A stretch of 64,000 nt of DNA, from contig NZ_CANNES010000001.1 in assembly GCF_947503705.1 (NCBI RefSeq), positions 186,001-250,000 of the forward strand, given 5' to 3'. The stretch is from an uncultured Tateyamaria sp. (lineage in GTDB: Bacteria; Pseudomonadota; Alphaproteobacteria; Rhodobacterales; Rhodobacteraceae). Below are positions 9,404 to 17,951 of the stretch, in pieces. How positions within the stretch are numbered: the first letter of the stretch is position 1; every line of letters begins with the position of its first letter. The notes beneath the pieces are model-generated. The model was not told where the DNA came from, did not search any database, and saw nothing but the letters and a program-made list of their open reading frames with translations. The position numbers and the translations under genes are program-made.

Positions 9404-10516
9404 CTATCTCAGGTAATCGCCCAGTTTCGCCAGACCCGTGCGCAGCACATCCGGGTCATTGGCAAACCCGATCCGCACATAGCCCTCCATCTCGAACGCA
9501 TCACCGGGTGTCAGCATCACGCCCGTCTTCTCCAGCAGGTCCACGCAAAACGCCCGCGCCGTCCCCTCCGTCTCGACCCTCAGCATCGCGGTTGTCCCCG
9601 CCTGCGGTTTGACCCAGGACAGACGCGGCTGACCTTCGATCCAGTCAGACAAATAGGCCAGGTTCCCCCGCGTGATCGCATGGCTTCGGGCCAGGATCTT
9701 GTCCCGGTTCTCCAACGCCAGCGCCGCAAAGTGATCGTTGATCATCCCCACTGAAATCGTGTCGTAATCGCGGTGGATCAACACCTGTTCTGTCACCTCC
9801 GCAGGCGCCACCATCCAGCCCACGCGCAAGCCAGCCAGTGAAAACGCCTTGGACGTGCTCGCCGTGCTGATCCCCTTCTCATAGACATCCACGATAGAGG
9901 CGGACATCCCGTCGCCCACCTGCCCTGTCCCGCGATAGACCTCGTCGCACAGCACGTAGGCCCCCGCATCCCGCGCAATCCCTGCAATCTCTTCCAGCAT
10001 CGCGCGGGGGATCAGGGCTCCGGTCGGATTGTTGGGGTTGGTCAGGGCAATCAACCGCGTGCCGGGTGTGACCATGGCCCGCAAAGCGTCCAGATCAGGC
10101 AAAAACCCATCATCAGCCCGCAACCGCAACTGCGCCACATCCGCCCCGATACTGGCGGGGATGGAATAGTGCTGCTGATAGGTCGGCACAATCGACACAA
10201 CCCGGTCGCCCGGCGACACCAGCGCCTTGTGGACCAGCATGTTGGCCGCGATGGTCCCATGGGTCACGGTCACATCTTCGACGGACTGATCGGCATACAT
10301 ATCGGCAATCGCCTGACGCAATCGCGTCGACCCTTCGATGGCACCATAGGTCATCTTCATCGGCAAAAGCTCTGACAGGTCCGCATGGTTCCGGCCCGCC
10401 AGGTGCAACAGCTCATCAATGGTGATGCTCGCCACACAGGTTTCCGCCAGATTATAGGCACAGCGGGTTTCCCACTCGTTCATCCAGATCTCGACTTTGA
10501 ACGGCTCAATCAGCAT
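9404..10516 (-). CDS. PLP-dependent aminotransferase, class I/II fold
   Basis: Fold-type I PLP enzyme of 370 residues. Seen are the 'NPNNPTGALIP' loop, the 'CDEVYRG' segment with the Asp that pairs with the pyridine nitrogen, and the Schiff-base lysine in 'STSKAFSLAGLRVGW'. 'GYVRIGFANDP' near the end carries the Arg that binds the substrate carboxylate. The N-terminal 'FKVEIWMNEWE' is unlike aspartate aminotransferases and reminds me of capreomycidine-synthase-like members, but the substrate cannot be named. The frame continues to 10546; ATG 10516 is preferred as it starts the conserved part. Monocistronic, convergent with trpS. Confidence 0.85.
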   Translation of the reverse strand: MLIEPFKVEIWMNEWETRCAYNLAETCVASITIDELLHLAGRNHADLSELLPMKMTYGAIEGSTRLRQAIADMYADQSVEDVTVTHGTIAANMLVHKALVSPGDRVVSIVPTYQQHYSIPASIGADVAQLRLRADDGFLPDLDALRAMVTPGTRLIALTNPNNPTGALIPRAMLEEIAGIARDAGAYVLCDEVYRGTGQVGDGMSASIVDVYEKGISTASTSKAFSLAGLRVGWMVAPAEVTEQVLIHRDYDTISVGMINDHFAALALENRDKILARSHAITRGNLAYLSDWIEGQPRLSWVKPQAGTTAMLRVETEGTARAFCVDLLEKTGVMLTPGDAFEMEGYVRIGFANDPDVLRTGLAKLGDYLR

Positions 10517-10670
10517 GGGCAGGAGTCCCCCGGGGAAAAAGGTCAATGCGCCTTTCTAGGGCCAAAACCGGCCCCTTCACCAGCCTCGGCGCGGTCATTG
10601 ACCCATATCAACGCGCCAAGCCAGCCAGGGCATTACCCTCGCAGCCACACCTAAAAGGGAGAGAAGCGAT

Positions 10671-11117
10671 ATGTTTGCGAAAATTGTTGTCGGCTATGAT
10701 GGGTCGGATACGGCGAAAAACGCGATGCGGCTGGCCTGTGATCTTGCTCAGAAATACGATTCAGAGCTGCATCTGGTGCACACACCGCAGCCGCATACGG
10801 TCGCTTTCGCCCTCGGCGCGGTTGCGGGCTATCACGCCGCCACGACCATGCCCCACGCCGACGAGGTGGAAAAAGCGGCCGCCGCCATCGTGACCTCGGC
10901 CCGCGATGTGGCCAAGGACTGCAACCAGACCATCACCGGCGTACACACAAACGCGGGCGAACCTGCGGACGAGATCATCGCCGTGGCCAAATCCGTGGGC
11001 GCCGACCTGATCGTGACGGGCCGCCGGGGGCTGGGCGGCGTAGGTGCGCTGGTGCTGGGCAGCACAACCCAACGGGTCAACCATCTGGCAGAATGCGCCT
11101 GCCTCTCCGTGACCTGA
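10671..11117 (+). CDS. Universal stress protein (UspA family)
   Basis: A 148-residue single-domain Usp protein. It opens with 'KIVVGYDGSDTAKNAMRLA' and ends with the ATP-binding signature 'GRRGLGGVGALVLGSTTQRV' (about 118-137), the G-x2-G-x9-GST pattern of ATP-binding Usps. Such proteins accumulate on starvation or stress and act in the cytosol; the exact role is not predictable. A GGGAGAG site precedes the ATG. Standing alone between two genes of unrelated function, it is probably transcribed on its own. Confidence 0.92.
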   Translation: MFAKIVVGYDGSDTAKNAMRLACDLAQKYDSELHLVHTPQPHTVAFALGAVAGYHAATTMPHADEVEKAAAAIVTSARDVAKDCNQTITGVHTNAGEPADEIIAVAKSVGADLIVTGRRGLGGVGALVLGSTTQRVNHLAECACLSVT

Positions 11118-11220
11118 GGCCATAGCCCCACCGGCGCGCACCAACACTGCGCGCCCGCGCGCATTGTCCGGGACGGCGGCAGGCCATAGCTTTTGTCAGA
11201 CCTCAAGACAGGAGCACATC

Positions 11221-11709
11221 ATGCCCGCCACCGTCCCCGCCGACACCCGCGTCGGCCACATCCACCTCAAGGTCACTGACCTCGACCGTGCCATCCACTT
11301 TTACAGCGACGTGTTGGGGTTCAGCGTCACGCAGCGCTATGGCGATCAGGCGGCCTTTCTCGCCGCGGGCGAATACCACCACCATATCGGGCTGAACACC
11401 TGGCATTCCAAAGGAGCCGGGGCCGCCCCCGTGCGGGCCGCCGGGCTCTATCACTCCGCTTTTGTCTTTCCCGACCGCGCCTCGCTCGGAGCTGCGCTCC
11501 AACGGGTGCTGGATCATGGCACACCGCTTGACGGGGCGGCGGATCATGGCGTGTCGCAGGCGGTCTATTTCCGCGACCCCGACGACAACGGGGTCGAGCT
11601 TTATGTGGATCGCGACCCGGTCGATTGGCCGCGCGGGCCGGACGGAACATTGGCCATGGTCAATGACCGACTGGACGTACCCGCGCTTCTGGCCGAAGCT
11701 GCGACATAA
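11221..11709 (+). CDS. VOC-family protein, catechol 2,3-dioxygenase-like
   Basis: A 162-residue vicinal-oxygen-chelate protein with two paired beta-alpha-beta-beta-beta modules. Metal ligands are visible: His in 'VGHIHLKV' (about 14), His in 'GLYHSAFVFP' (about 78) and Glu in 'DNGVELYVD' (about 125). 'FYSDVLGF' is the module signature. This set matches the small CatE/glyoxalase-like dioxygenase subgroup and suggests a metal-dependent enzyme, but the substrate is open. The ATG at 11221 follows ACAGGAGCACATC, with a good AGGAG. An upstream in-frame ATG at 11164 lacks a site. No obvious operon partners. Confidence 0.82.
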   Translation: MPATVPADTRVGHIHLKVTDLDRAIHFYSDVLGFSVTQRYGDQAAFLAAGEYHHHIGLNTWHSKGAGAAPVRAAGLYHSAFVFPDRASLGAALQRVLDHGTPLDGAADHGVSQAVYFRDPDDNGVELYVDRDPVDWPRGPDGTLAMVNDRLDVPALLAEAAT

Positions 11710-11756
11710 TCGCCTGCATTAACCCTTTTTCCGGGCTGTTTGGACGGCCTGACGGG

Positions 11757-11794
11757 AAAACGTACAGACCCGGTGGCAAACTGCTCATTTTCTG
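11757..11794. repeat. Imperfect direct repeat, copy 1
   Basis: First of two about 38-base copies that begin AAAACGTACAGA and end with CTGCTCATTTTCTG. The second copy starts 74 bases downstream. Both lie between the VOC gene and the deacetylase gene, outside coding sequence. Confidence 0.7.
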
Positions 11795-11830
11795 AAATGC
11801 GGGGGCAAACCGGGCCGAATCCGGGTGCTC

Positions 11831-11868
11831 AAAACGTACAGAAGCGCGGCAAGACTGCTCATTTCCTG
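11831..11868. repeat. Imperfect direct repeat, copy 2
   Basis: Second copy: again AAAACGTACAGA at the start and CTGCTCATTTCCTG at the end, with a diverged middle (AGCGCGGCAAGA in place of CCCGGTGGCAAA). It ends about 120 bases before the deacetylase start. Confidence 0.7.
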
Positions 11869-11986
11869 CGCCCATATCGCCAGTTTGTGGCGCTGTTTCC
11901 CACGGTTAACACAGCGTACGCTGCTGATGGACAAGCCCGCCCCGCTCGGTCACTTTGCCGTCGCAGGGCAGCAGAAAGGCCAGATC

Positions 11987-13093
11987 ATGAGCACAGGGTT
12001 TTACCACGACGAACGCACGCTTTGGCACGGCGGTGGCAACTATACATTTACCCTGCCCATTGGCGGTCTGGTGCAACCCTTGGCCGCGGGCGGCCTGCCC
12101 GAAAGCCCCGAAACAAAGCGGCGGCTCAAGAACCTGATGGACGTCACCGGGCTGATCAACGACCTCGCTGTCTCTTCTGCGCCTGCCGCCACGACTGAAC
12201 AGTTGCAGCGCGTGCACCCCGATTATTATTTACAGGAATTCAAAGAGTTATCCGACGCAGGCGGGGGCGAACTGGGTCGCCGCACCCCCTTCGCCGCGGG
12301 CGGTTACGAGATCTGCGCGCTGTCCACCGGCCTTGCCATCGCGGCGGTCGAGGCAGTGTTGGACGGCACCCACACCAATGCCTACGCCCTCAGCCGCCCG
12401 CCGGGCCACCACTGCCTTCCCGATTTTCCCAATGGTTTCTGTCTGTTAGCGAACATCGCCGTCGCGATTGAGGCCGCCCAGGCCACCCGCCCCGACCTCA
12501 AGGTTGCGGTGCTGGATTGGGACGTGCACCACGGCAACGGGACCGAAGCGATCTATTATGACCGCGACGATGTGCTGACCATCTCCTTCCATCAGGAGGG
12601 GAATTATCCGTTAGATACCGGTGACTTAGCTCATCGCGGCAAAGGCCCGGGCGAGGGCCTGAACATCAACCTGCCTCTGCCCGCAGGCACCGGCCATACC
12701 GCCTATCTGCACGCCATGGAACGCGTGGCCCTGCCCGCCATCGAGGCCTTCAACCCCGACCTGATCATTGTCGCCTGCGGCTATGACGCCAGCGCCATCG
12801 ACCCTTTGGCACGGATGCTGGCCACCGCAGACACGTTCCGCCAAATGACATTACAGATCAAAGGGTTAGCCGAGCGTATCTGCGACGGAAACCTCGTCCT
12901 GGTGCACGAGGGCGGCTATTCCGAGGCCTATGTTCCCTTCTGCGGCCACGCCACGATTGAGGCCCTGTCAGGCAGCACCATCACCGCCCCCGACCCGTTC
13001 GAGCACACCTTCGACGTCCGCCAACCCGGCCCCCGCTTTGACGCGTTCCTGCGCGGCGAAATCGACCATATGGCCACTCAATTGGGCCTCTGA
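11987..13093 (+). CDS. Class II histone deacetylase / acetylpolyamine amidohydrolase-like protein
   Basis: Zinc-dependent deacetylase of the arginase/HDAC fold, 368 residues. Seen are the active-site pair in 'RPPGHHCLPDFPNGFCL' (about 135-151), the zinc ligands in 'DWDVHHGNGTEAIYY' (about 176-190) and Asp in 'CGYDASAIDPLARM'. 'HEGGYSEAYVPFC' supplies the transition-state region. Bacterial members remove acetyl groups from polyamines or other small acetylated compounds; histones are absent, so a small-molecule role is likelier. The frame extends to 11825, but the ATG at 11987 with AGAAAGG upstream begins the family N-terminus 'TGFYHDERTLWH'. The two direct repeats lie in its leader region. Confidence 0.9.
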   Translation: MSTGFYHDERTLWHGGGNYTFTLPIGGLVQPLAAGGLPESPETKRRLKNLMDVTGLINDLAVSSAPAATTEQLQRVHPDYYLQEFKELSDAGGGELGRRTPFAAGGYEICALSTGLAIAAVEAVLDGTHTNAYALSRPPGHHCLPDFPNGFCLLANIAVAIEAAQATRPDLKVAVLDWDVHHGNGTEAIYYDRDDVLTISFHQEGNYPLDTGDLAHRGKGPGEGLNINLPLPAGTGHTAYLHAMERVALPAIEAFNPDLIIVACGYDASAIDPLARMLATADTFRQMTLQIKGLAERICDGNLVLVHEGGYSEAYVPFCGHATIEALSGSTITAPDPFEHTFDVRQPGPRFDAFLRGEIDHMATQLGL

Positions 13094-13154
13094 CCCCTTG
13101 TAATCATACGCAAAAGCCCCGACATGGGGTCATAGATGTAAAAAGGCGTAACAT

Positions 13155-13733
13155 ATGCCCGTACCCAACCCTGCCGCCCTCGACTTCCTGCTGACGCGCC
13201 GTTCGCGCCCGGCCAAAACGCTGACGGGCCCCGCCCCCACGCGGGCCGAGCTGGAACCTATGTTGACCGGCGCCGCGCGCACGCCCGACCATGGCAAGCT
13301 CGAACCGTGGCGCTTTATCGTCATCGAAAAATCCGCCATGCCGCGTCTGGCCGAAACTGCGGAAAAGTGCGGAAAATCCAATGGCTTAGACCCAGAGCAA
13401 ATCGCCAAGGGCCGTGCGCAATTCGATCAGGGCCACCTCGCCGTCGCCGTTATCGAGGTTCAGAAACCGTCCGAAAAGATCCCCGCGATTGAGCAAACCT
13501 ACTCCGCAGGTGCCGTCTGTCTGGCGCTCTTGAATGCCGCGCTTGCCGCAGGATGGGGCGCCAATTGGCTGAGCGGCTGGCCCAGTCACGATCGCGCATT
13601 CATGACCCAAGCCCTTGATCTGAAAGACAATGAGCGCATCGCAGGCTTCATCCATATCGCCACAGAAACCAGTGCGCCGCCCGACCGGCCCCGCCCCGAC
13701 CTCGGCGCGATCACCGAATGGGTCGACACATGA
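13155..13733 (+). CDS. Nitroreductase-family flavoprotein
   Basis: FMN-dependent oxidoreductase of the nitroreductase superfamily, 192 residues. The FMN phosphate-binding arginines are in 'LLTRRSRPAKTL' (about 13-24), and 'TPDHGKLEPWRFIVIE' (about 43-58) forms the second FMN contact as in YdjA-type proteins. 'GWGANWLSGW' lies at the dimer interface. The electron acceptor is unknown. It runs straight into the next gene with an ATGA overlap, so the two are co-translated. Confidence 0.85.
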   Translation: MPVPNPAALDFLLTRRSRPAKTLTGPAPTRAELEPMLTGAARTPDHGKLEPWRFIVIEKSAMPRLAETAEKCGKSNGLDPEQIAKGRAQFDQGHLAVAVIEVQKPSEKIPAIEQTYSAGAVCLALLNAALAAGWGANWLSGWPSHDRAFMTQALDLKDNERIAGFIHIATETSAPPDRPRPDLGAITEWVDT

Positions 13734-14446
13734 TCCTCACGTCCTTTTTCGCGGCCTTGGGCCAGATCGGCGACCCACGCTTTCGCCGGGTCCTTCTCTT
13801 GGGCATCGCGCTCACCATCGCGCTGTTGATTGCGGCCACCTCAGGCTTTGTCTGGCTGATCGGAATACTGACCGCCGACACCCTCACCGTCCCCTGGATC
13901 GGAGAGATCACATGGTTCGGTGACATCATCACTTGGGGGTCGTTCTTCCTCTTCTTTATCCTATCAATTTTCCTAATGATGCCAGTGGCTTCGGCCATCA
14001 CATCCATGTTTCTGGACGAGGTGGCACAGGCAGTTGAGGACAGGCATTATGACCTGCCACCCCCCACCAAAGTCCCCTTTGGCGACGCGGTCGTGGACAC
14101 GGTCAATTTCCTCGGCGTACTGATCGCAGCCAACATTCTGGCGCTGATCGTCTACGCGATTTTCCTGCCCGCGGCCGTCTTCATCTTTTGGGCCTTAAAC
14201 GGTTACCTGCTGGGCCGTGAATACTTCACGCTGGTGGCCATGCGCCGCGTGGGCCGCACCGGGGCCAAAGAGTTGCGCAAGAAACACTCCGGCACAATCT
14301 GGCTGGCGGGTATTCTGATGGCGATCCCGTTGTCCGTGCCACTGATCAACCTGTTGATCCCGATCGTCGGGGCCGCCACGTTTACCCATTTATATCATGG
14401 GCTTACAGGGGCGGCAGGGCGCGGTCGAACCAGTTCATATCGCTAA
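13730..14446 (+). CDS. EI24 / CysZ-family membrane protein
   Basis: A 238-residue inner-membrane protein with about five hydrophobic segments, matching the EI24 domain family that also includes the sulfate permease CysZ. Characteristic are 'PVASAITSMFLDEVAQAVE' after the second membrane segment and the late 'NGYLLGREYFTLVAMRR'. The ATG overlaps the nitroreductase stop (ATGA). The final 44 bases overlap the convergent DUF1467 gene. Transported substrate unknown; no cys genes are adjacent, so a sulfate role is not assumed. Confidence 0.85.
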   Translation: MILTSFFAALGQIGDPRFRRVLLLGIALTIALLIAATSGFVWLIGILTADTLTVPWIGEITWFGDIITWGSFFLFFILSIFLMMPVASAITSMFLDEVAQAVEDRHYDLPPPTKVPFGDAVVDTVNFLGVLIAANILALIVYAIFLPAAVFIFWALNGYLLGREYFTLVAMRRVGRTGAKELRKKHSGTIWLAGILMAIPLSVPLINLLIPIVGAATFTHLYHGLTGAAGRGRTSSYR

Positions 14447-14678
14447 GCGAAATCCATCCCGACAGGATGATCCCCGCGATGACTATCCACAAGACCAGCG
14501 CCACCCAGGTCACAATCCAGGCCTTGCGCTTTGTGTGGTGATGCTCGGGCGCGCCCGCATGGGTGCCAGGCTCAATCTCGCCCAGGTCGCCTTGGGTCTG
14601 CACCTTGATCGGCAGGGCAATCAGAAAGCACATCCACCAGATCACGGCATAGAGCACGAGGGCTGAGGTGATGCCCAT
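14403..14678 (-). CDS. DUF1467 family small membrane protein
   Basis: A 91-residue protein with two membrane segments: one at the N-terminus including 'YAVIWWMCFLIALPI' (about 10-24) and one near 55-75. Between them is a charged loop with 'EHHHTKRKAW'. This is the pattern of DUF1467, typically found beside methylmalonyl-CoA epimerase in alphaproteobacteria. Its ATG directly abuts the mce stop with no spacer, so expression is coupled to mce. Function unknown. Its 3' end overlaps the converging EI24 gene by 44 bases. Confidence 0.85.
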   Translation of the reverse strand: MGITSALVLYAVIWWMCFLIALPIKVQTQGDLGEIEPGTHAGAPEHHHTKRKAWIVTWVALVLWIVIAGIILSGWISLSDMNWFDRALPPL

Positions 14679-15083
14679 CTACACTTGCTCCAGCTCGACG
14701 AGGCAACCGTTGAAGTCCTTGGGATGCAAGAACAAAACCGGCTTGCCATGGGCTCCGATCTTGGGCTCCCCGGTGCCCAGAACGCGGGCGCCGGTGGCTT
14801 GCAGATGGTCACGAGCCGCCAGGATATCATCGACCTCGTAGCAGATGTGGTGAATGCCGCCCGACGGGTTCTTTTCCAGAAAGCCGTTGATGGGGCTGTC
14901 ATCGCCGAGAGGGTAAAGCAACTCGATCTTGGTGTTGGGCAACTCGATGAAGATGACCGTGACGCCGTGGTCGGGTTCGTCCTGCGGGGCACCGACGGTG
15001 GCCCCCAAAGCACCGCGATATTGGGCGGCGGCCGCCTCAAGGTCAGGCACGGCAATGGCCACGTGGTTCAGTCGTCCGATCAT
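14679..15083 (-). CDS. mce: Methylmalonyl-CoA epimerase
   Basis: VOC-fold enzyme of 134 residues that interconverts the (2S) and (2R) forms of methylmalonyl-CoA in propionyl-CoA breakdown. Visible are 'LNHVAIAVPDLEAA' with the first metal His, 'GIHHICYEVDDI' with the second, and the terminal 'KDFNGCLVELEQV' with the Glu ligand. The ATG at 15083 has a GAGGAG site; an in-frame ATG at 15101 is upstream of it. It heads a two-gene unit with DUF1467. Methylmalonyl-CoA mutase is not in the window. Confidence 0.93.
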   Translation of the reverse strand: MIGRLNHVAIAVPDLEAAAAQYRGALGATVGAPQDEPDHGVTVIFIELPNTKIELLYPLGDDSPINGFLEKNPSGGIHHICYEVDDILAARDHLQATGARVLGTGEPKIGAHGKPVLFLHPKDFNGCLVELEQV

Positions 15084-15213
15084 CGTCAGGCTCCTCTGCA
15101 TCAGGGTCTCGTCCTTATCGCCAAGGGGAAAGCTCCGCGCAAGGGTTCGGCGTTAACGTACTGTTAGCCAACGGTGCGTAACGATGGCGCAGCACCATAT
15201 GCAGGAGGATGTG

Positions 15214-15933
15214 ATGGATACGACTGACCCGTTCAAGCCGAATTACCCCGCACCCACGGCGATGCGCCCGTTGCTGGGCCTGACCGTCCTTGTGATCGAG
15301 GACAGCCGCTATGCCTGCGAGGCGATGCGCCTGCTCTGCTTGCGCAGCGGGGCGCGGATCAGGCGGGCCGACACCTTGCGCGCCGCGCGCCGACATCTAC
15401 AGGTGTACCGCCCCAGCGTGGCGATCATCGACCTTGGCCTGCCTGATGGCAGCGGTGCCGATCTGATTGCCGAACTGGCGCAGGCCAGCCCCCGCCCCGA
15501 GGTGATTCTGGGCACGTCAGGGGATGACAATGGCGAAGCGGCCGCGATGGAAGCTGGTGCCGATGGGTTCCTTGCCAAGCCGGTGACGGCCCTTGCTCTG
15601 TTCCAGGACCGCATCCTGGCCAACCTGCCTGACGACCGCCGCCCAACCGGGCCACGGGCCGTGACCCAGGATGTGGTTAATCCCGACCCGATCGCTTATC
15701 GCGATGATATGGCCCATGTCGCGGACGTATTGGACAGTGATGGTGACACCCGGACGCTGGATTATATCGCCCAGTTTCTGGGCGGCGTGGCCCGCAGTGC
15801 CGAAGACAATGACCTTATTCTGGCCGCTGACGCCTTGGCCGCGAAACGCGCACGCGGTGATGCTGCGGCTTCAGAGGCGGCGGTTGTCGCGGGTCTGGTG
15901 CAGCAGCGATTGGCGGAAAAGATCGCAATTTGA
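15214..15933 (+). CDS. Response regulator with receiver domain and short unassigned C-terminus
   Basis: A 239-residue protein with a receiver domain at about 30-150: acidic pair in 'VLVIEDSRYA', phosphoacceptor Asp73 in 'VAIIDLGLPDG', 'LGTSGD' with the conserved Ser/Thr, and the Lys near 122 in 'GFLAKPV'. No helix-turn-helix, GGDEF or other output domain follows, only about 75 residues with a helical, Ala-rich tail. It may act by protein binding in a phosphorelay. AGGAGG just before ATG 15214 fixes the start. No histidine kinase is adjacent. Confidence 0.85.
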   Translation: MDTTDPFKPNYPAPTAMRPLLGLTVLVIEDSRYACEAMRLLCLRSGARIRRADTLRAARRHLQVYRPSVAIIDLGLPDGSGADLIAELAQASPRPEVILGTSGDDNGEAAAMEAGADGFLAKPVTALALFQDRILANLPDDRRPTGPRAVTQDVVNPDPIAYRDDMAHVADVLDSDGDTRTLDYIAQFLGGVARSAEDNDLILAADALAAKRARGDAAASEAAVVAGLVQQRLAEKIAI

Positions 15934-15976
15934 AACAGCAGGCGGTGCGCGCCCGAGGGCGAACAGACCGCCGTGC

Positions 15977-16714
15977 TCAATGGTGCGCTGCCCCGTTGAG
16001 CGCCGGATCATCGGCCACCCGGACCAGGCGGGTCAAATCCGCCAGGCTCTCGATCTGTTTTCCGTCTGCGTCAAAATTCGATGGGTTCAGCCATGCGCCA
16101 AAGGCTTCTTTCAAGGCGGGCCATTCCTGGTCGATGGCTGCGAACCAGGCGGTGTCACGATTGCGCCCTTTGACAACGGTCGCCTGACGAAACACCCCTT
16201 CATAACTCAGGCCAAGGCGCTGCGCCGCGCGGCGTGACCCCATGTTCAGCGCATCGCATTTCCACTCGAAGCGACGATAGCCTGCATCGAAGGCCCAAGT
16301 CATCATCTGGTAGATCGCCTCGGTCCCGGCTCGGGTGCGTTGCAAAGCGGGGCTAAAATTGATGTGCCCCACCTCGATGCTCCCCGCCTTGGGCGCGATC
16401 CGAAGAAAGCTTGCCACCCCCTCAAACGCGCCGCTGTCCCCATTGCGAATGGCATAGAATTGCGGGTCAGACGCGGTTTCCGTCTCGCGCACCCACCGGT
16501 GATACTGCGCCGAGGATGAAAACGGGCCATAGGAGAGGTAATCCCATACGTGGTCATGCCCAACGAAAGAGCGAAACAGCAAAGCGGCATGTTTTTCAGC
16601 CACCAAAGGCTCCAACCGACAATACCGGCCCGTCAAAACAGTCGACGTGTCTGGCGGCGGGGGCGGCGTCCAATCGGGAACCGGGTTGGCGTTGATCTGA
16701 TAGAGCGATGACAT
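15977..16714 (-). CDS. GNAT N-acetyltransferase, RimJ/RimL type
   Basis: A 245-residue acetyltransferase resembling the RimJ/RimL group. Seen are the N-terminal 'GRYCRLEPLVAEKHA', the beta strand 'SIEVGHINFSPALQRTRAGT' (acetyl-CoA pyrophosphate region) and 'RFEWKCDALNMGSRRAAQRL', the classic segment of this subgroup. 'GLSYEGVFRQATVVKGRNRD' closes the domain. Members acetylate protein N-termini or small amines using acetyl-CoA; the target here is unknown. Convergent with the response regulator gene, which ends 43 bases away. Confidence 0.87.
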   Translation of the reverse strand: MSSLYQINANPVPDWTPPPPPDTSTVLTGRYCRLEPLVAEKHAALLFRSFVGHDHVWDYLSYGPFSSSAQYHRWVRETETASDPQFYAIRNGDSGAFEGVASFLRIAPKAGSIEVGHINFSPALQRTRAGTEAIYQMMTWAFDAGYRRFEWKCDALNMGSRRAAQRLGLSYEGVFRQATVVKGRNRDTAWFAAIDQEWPALKEAFGAWLNPSNFDADGKQIESLADLTRLVRVADDPALNGAAHH

Positions 16715-16767
16715 GCCCGAACGTTAGGCAGAGTTCCGCCCAAGGCCAAGCGGTTTTGACCGCGCGA

Positions 16768-17940
16768 CTACAGCAACAGACCCGCATCGCTGCCCAGATC
16801 AACCCCCGGGAAGATCGCGTTTTCGATCACGGATTGGTCCAAGCCCATCAATCCACGCATGATCCAACCCGTATGGGCGCGCACGTCACCCGTCGGCATC
16901 AGGTCGCGGTCTTGGTATAGCGCACCGTCCCCCAGGCCCGGCCAATCGCCATAGACCCGACCACCCCGAATGGCGCCACCGGCCAGCACCATCAGACCCC
17001 CGGTGCCATGGTCCGTTCCCCGTGTGCCATTCTGGCGCGCAGTTCGCCCAAATTCTGTCATCGCGATAACGGCAGTTTTTTTCCATGTGTTCCCGCGCAT
17101 CTTGGATTTGAGGGTCGTCAGGGTCTCCGCCAGACGTTCCAGCGCGGGGCGCAAGGTGTTGCCCTGATTGCTATGGGTGTCCCAGCCATTCAAGCTGAAC
17201 GCGGCGATCCGCGCGTCTTTAGACAATTGCTGGGCTGCAAACTCCGCGACCTGGACATAGCCGGGCACCCGTTGCGTCACGCCTTCGCGGCTCGCTTCGG
17301 TCAGCAGTTGCGCCTCGTTAAGAGCATTGAGCATGGCGGGATCGGATGCCGCGACAAGTTCCATCAATCGGATCGCCTGCGGGCTAAGCCGCAGCTCGGA
17401 CCCCGGAGCCCAATTGGCAACCTCTGCGGCCCCTTGCAGCACCTGCATGTCCCCGCGCCCAATGGCATAGGCGGTCTGGGCATGCACGCCGGGCACGGCC
17501 TGCAACATACGGTTCAGCCAGCCATCACGCGCACCCACCAATTCTGATGTCCCTGCCTCCAGCAGGTCCTGCCCGTCAAAGTGGCTGCGCTTGTCGCGGT
17601 AAGGGGTCGACACCGCGTGAACAAAGGCGAGTTGCTGCGCCTCCCACATGGGCACCAGCGGGGCCAAAGCCGGGTGCATCGCAAAGTAGCCGTCAAGGTC
17701 GATCGCGCCACCTTGCGGGCCAGCCGACAGATCACCGCGCAAAGTCCGCAAGGCTGGATCGCCATAAGGTTGCACCGCGTCCAAGCCGTCCATCCCGCCC
17801 CGCAGAATGATGACCACGAGGCGCGTGTCCCACGGCGTTTGCGCAAAGCTGACCGGCGTGATCAGCGGGCTGGCCGCCAGCGAACAGCCCAACAGCCCAG
17901 TGCGGGTGAGGAACGTGCGGCGCGACAGTTCAGACGTCAT
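16768..17940 (-). CDS. DUF1501 protein with Tat signal
   Basis: A 390-residue protein beginning with a twin-arginine leader ('SRRTFLTRTG', then a hydrophobic run to about residue 34), so it is exported folded to the periplasm. 'VVIILRGGMDGLDAV' and 'MTEFGRTARQNGTRGTDHG' place it in DUF1501, an alkaline-phosphatase-fold relative with likely metal-binding Asp/His residues. The partner DUF1800 gene lies 11 bases upstream on the same strand; the two are almost always found together. Reaction unknown. Confidence 0.9.
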   Translation of the reverse strand: MTSELSRRTFLTRTGLLGCSLAASPLITPVSFAQTPWDTRLVVIILRGGMDGLDAVQPYGDPALRTLRGDLSAGPQGGAIDLDGYFAMHPALAPLVPMWEAQQLAFVHAVSTPYRDKRSHFDGQDLLEAGTSELVGARDGWLNRMLQAVPGVHAQTAYAIGRGDMQVLQGAAEVANWAPGSELRLSPQAIRLMELVAASDPAMLNALNEAQLLTEASREGVTQRVPGYVQVAEFAAQQLSKDARIAAFSLNGWDTHSNQGNTLRPALERLAETLTTLKSKMRGNTWKKTAVIAMTEFGRTARQNGTRGTDHGTGGLMVLAGGAIRGGRVYGDWPGLGDGALYQDRDLMPTGDVRAHTGWIMRGLMGLDQSVIENAIFPGVDLGSDAGLLL

Positions 17941-17951
17941 GGGCAGGCTCC

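Noticed and set aside
15941-15972. A branched hairpin (GGCGGT...ACCGCC enclosing CGCCC-GA-GGGCG) between the response regulator and acetyltransferase genes
   Set aside because: Could be a terminator, but no T-run follows on either strand and GC-rich DNA yields such stems by chance.
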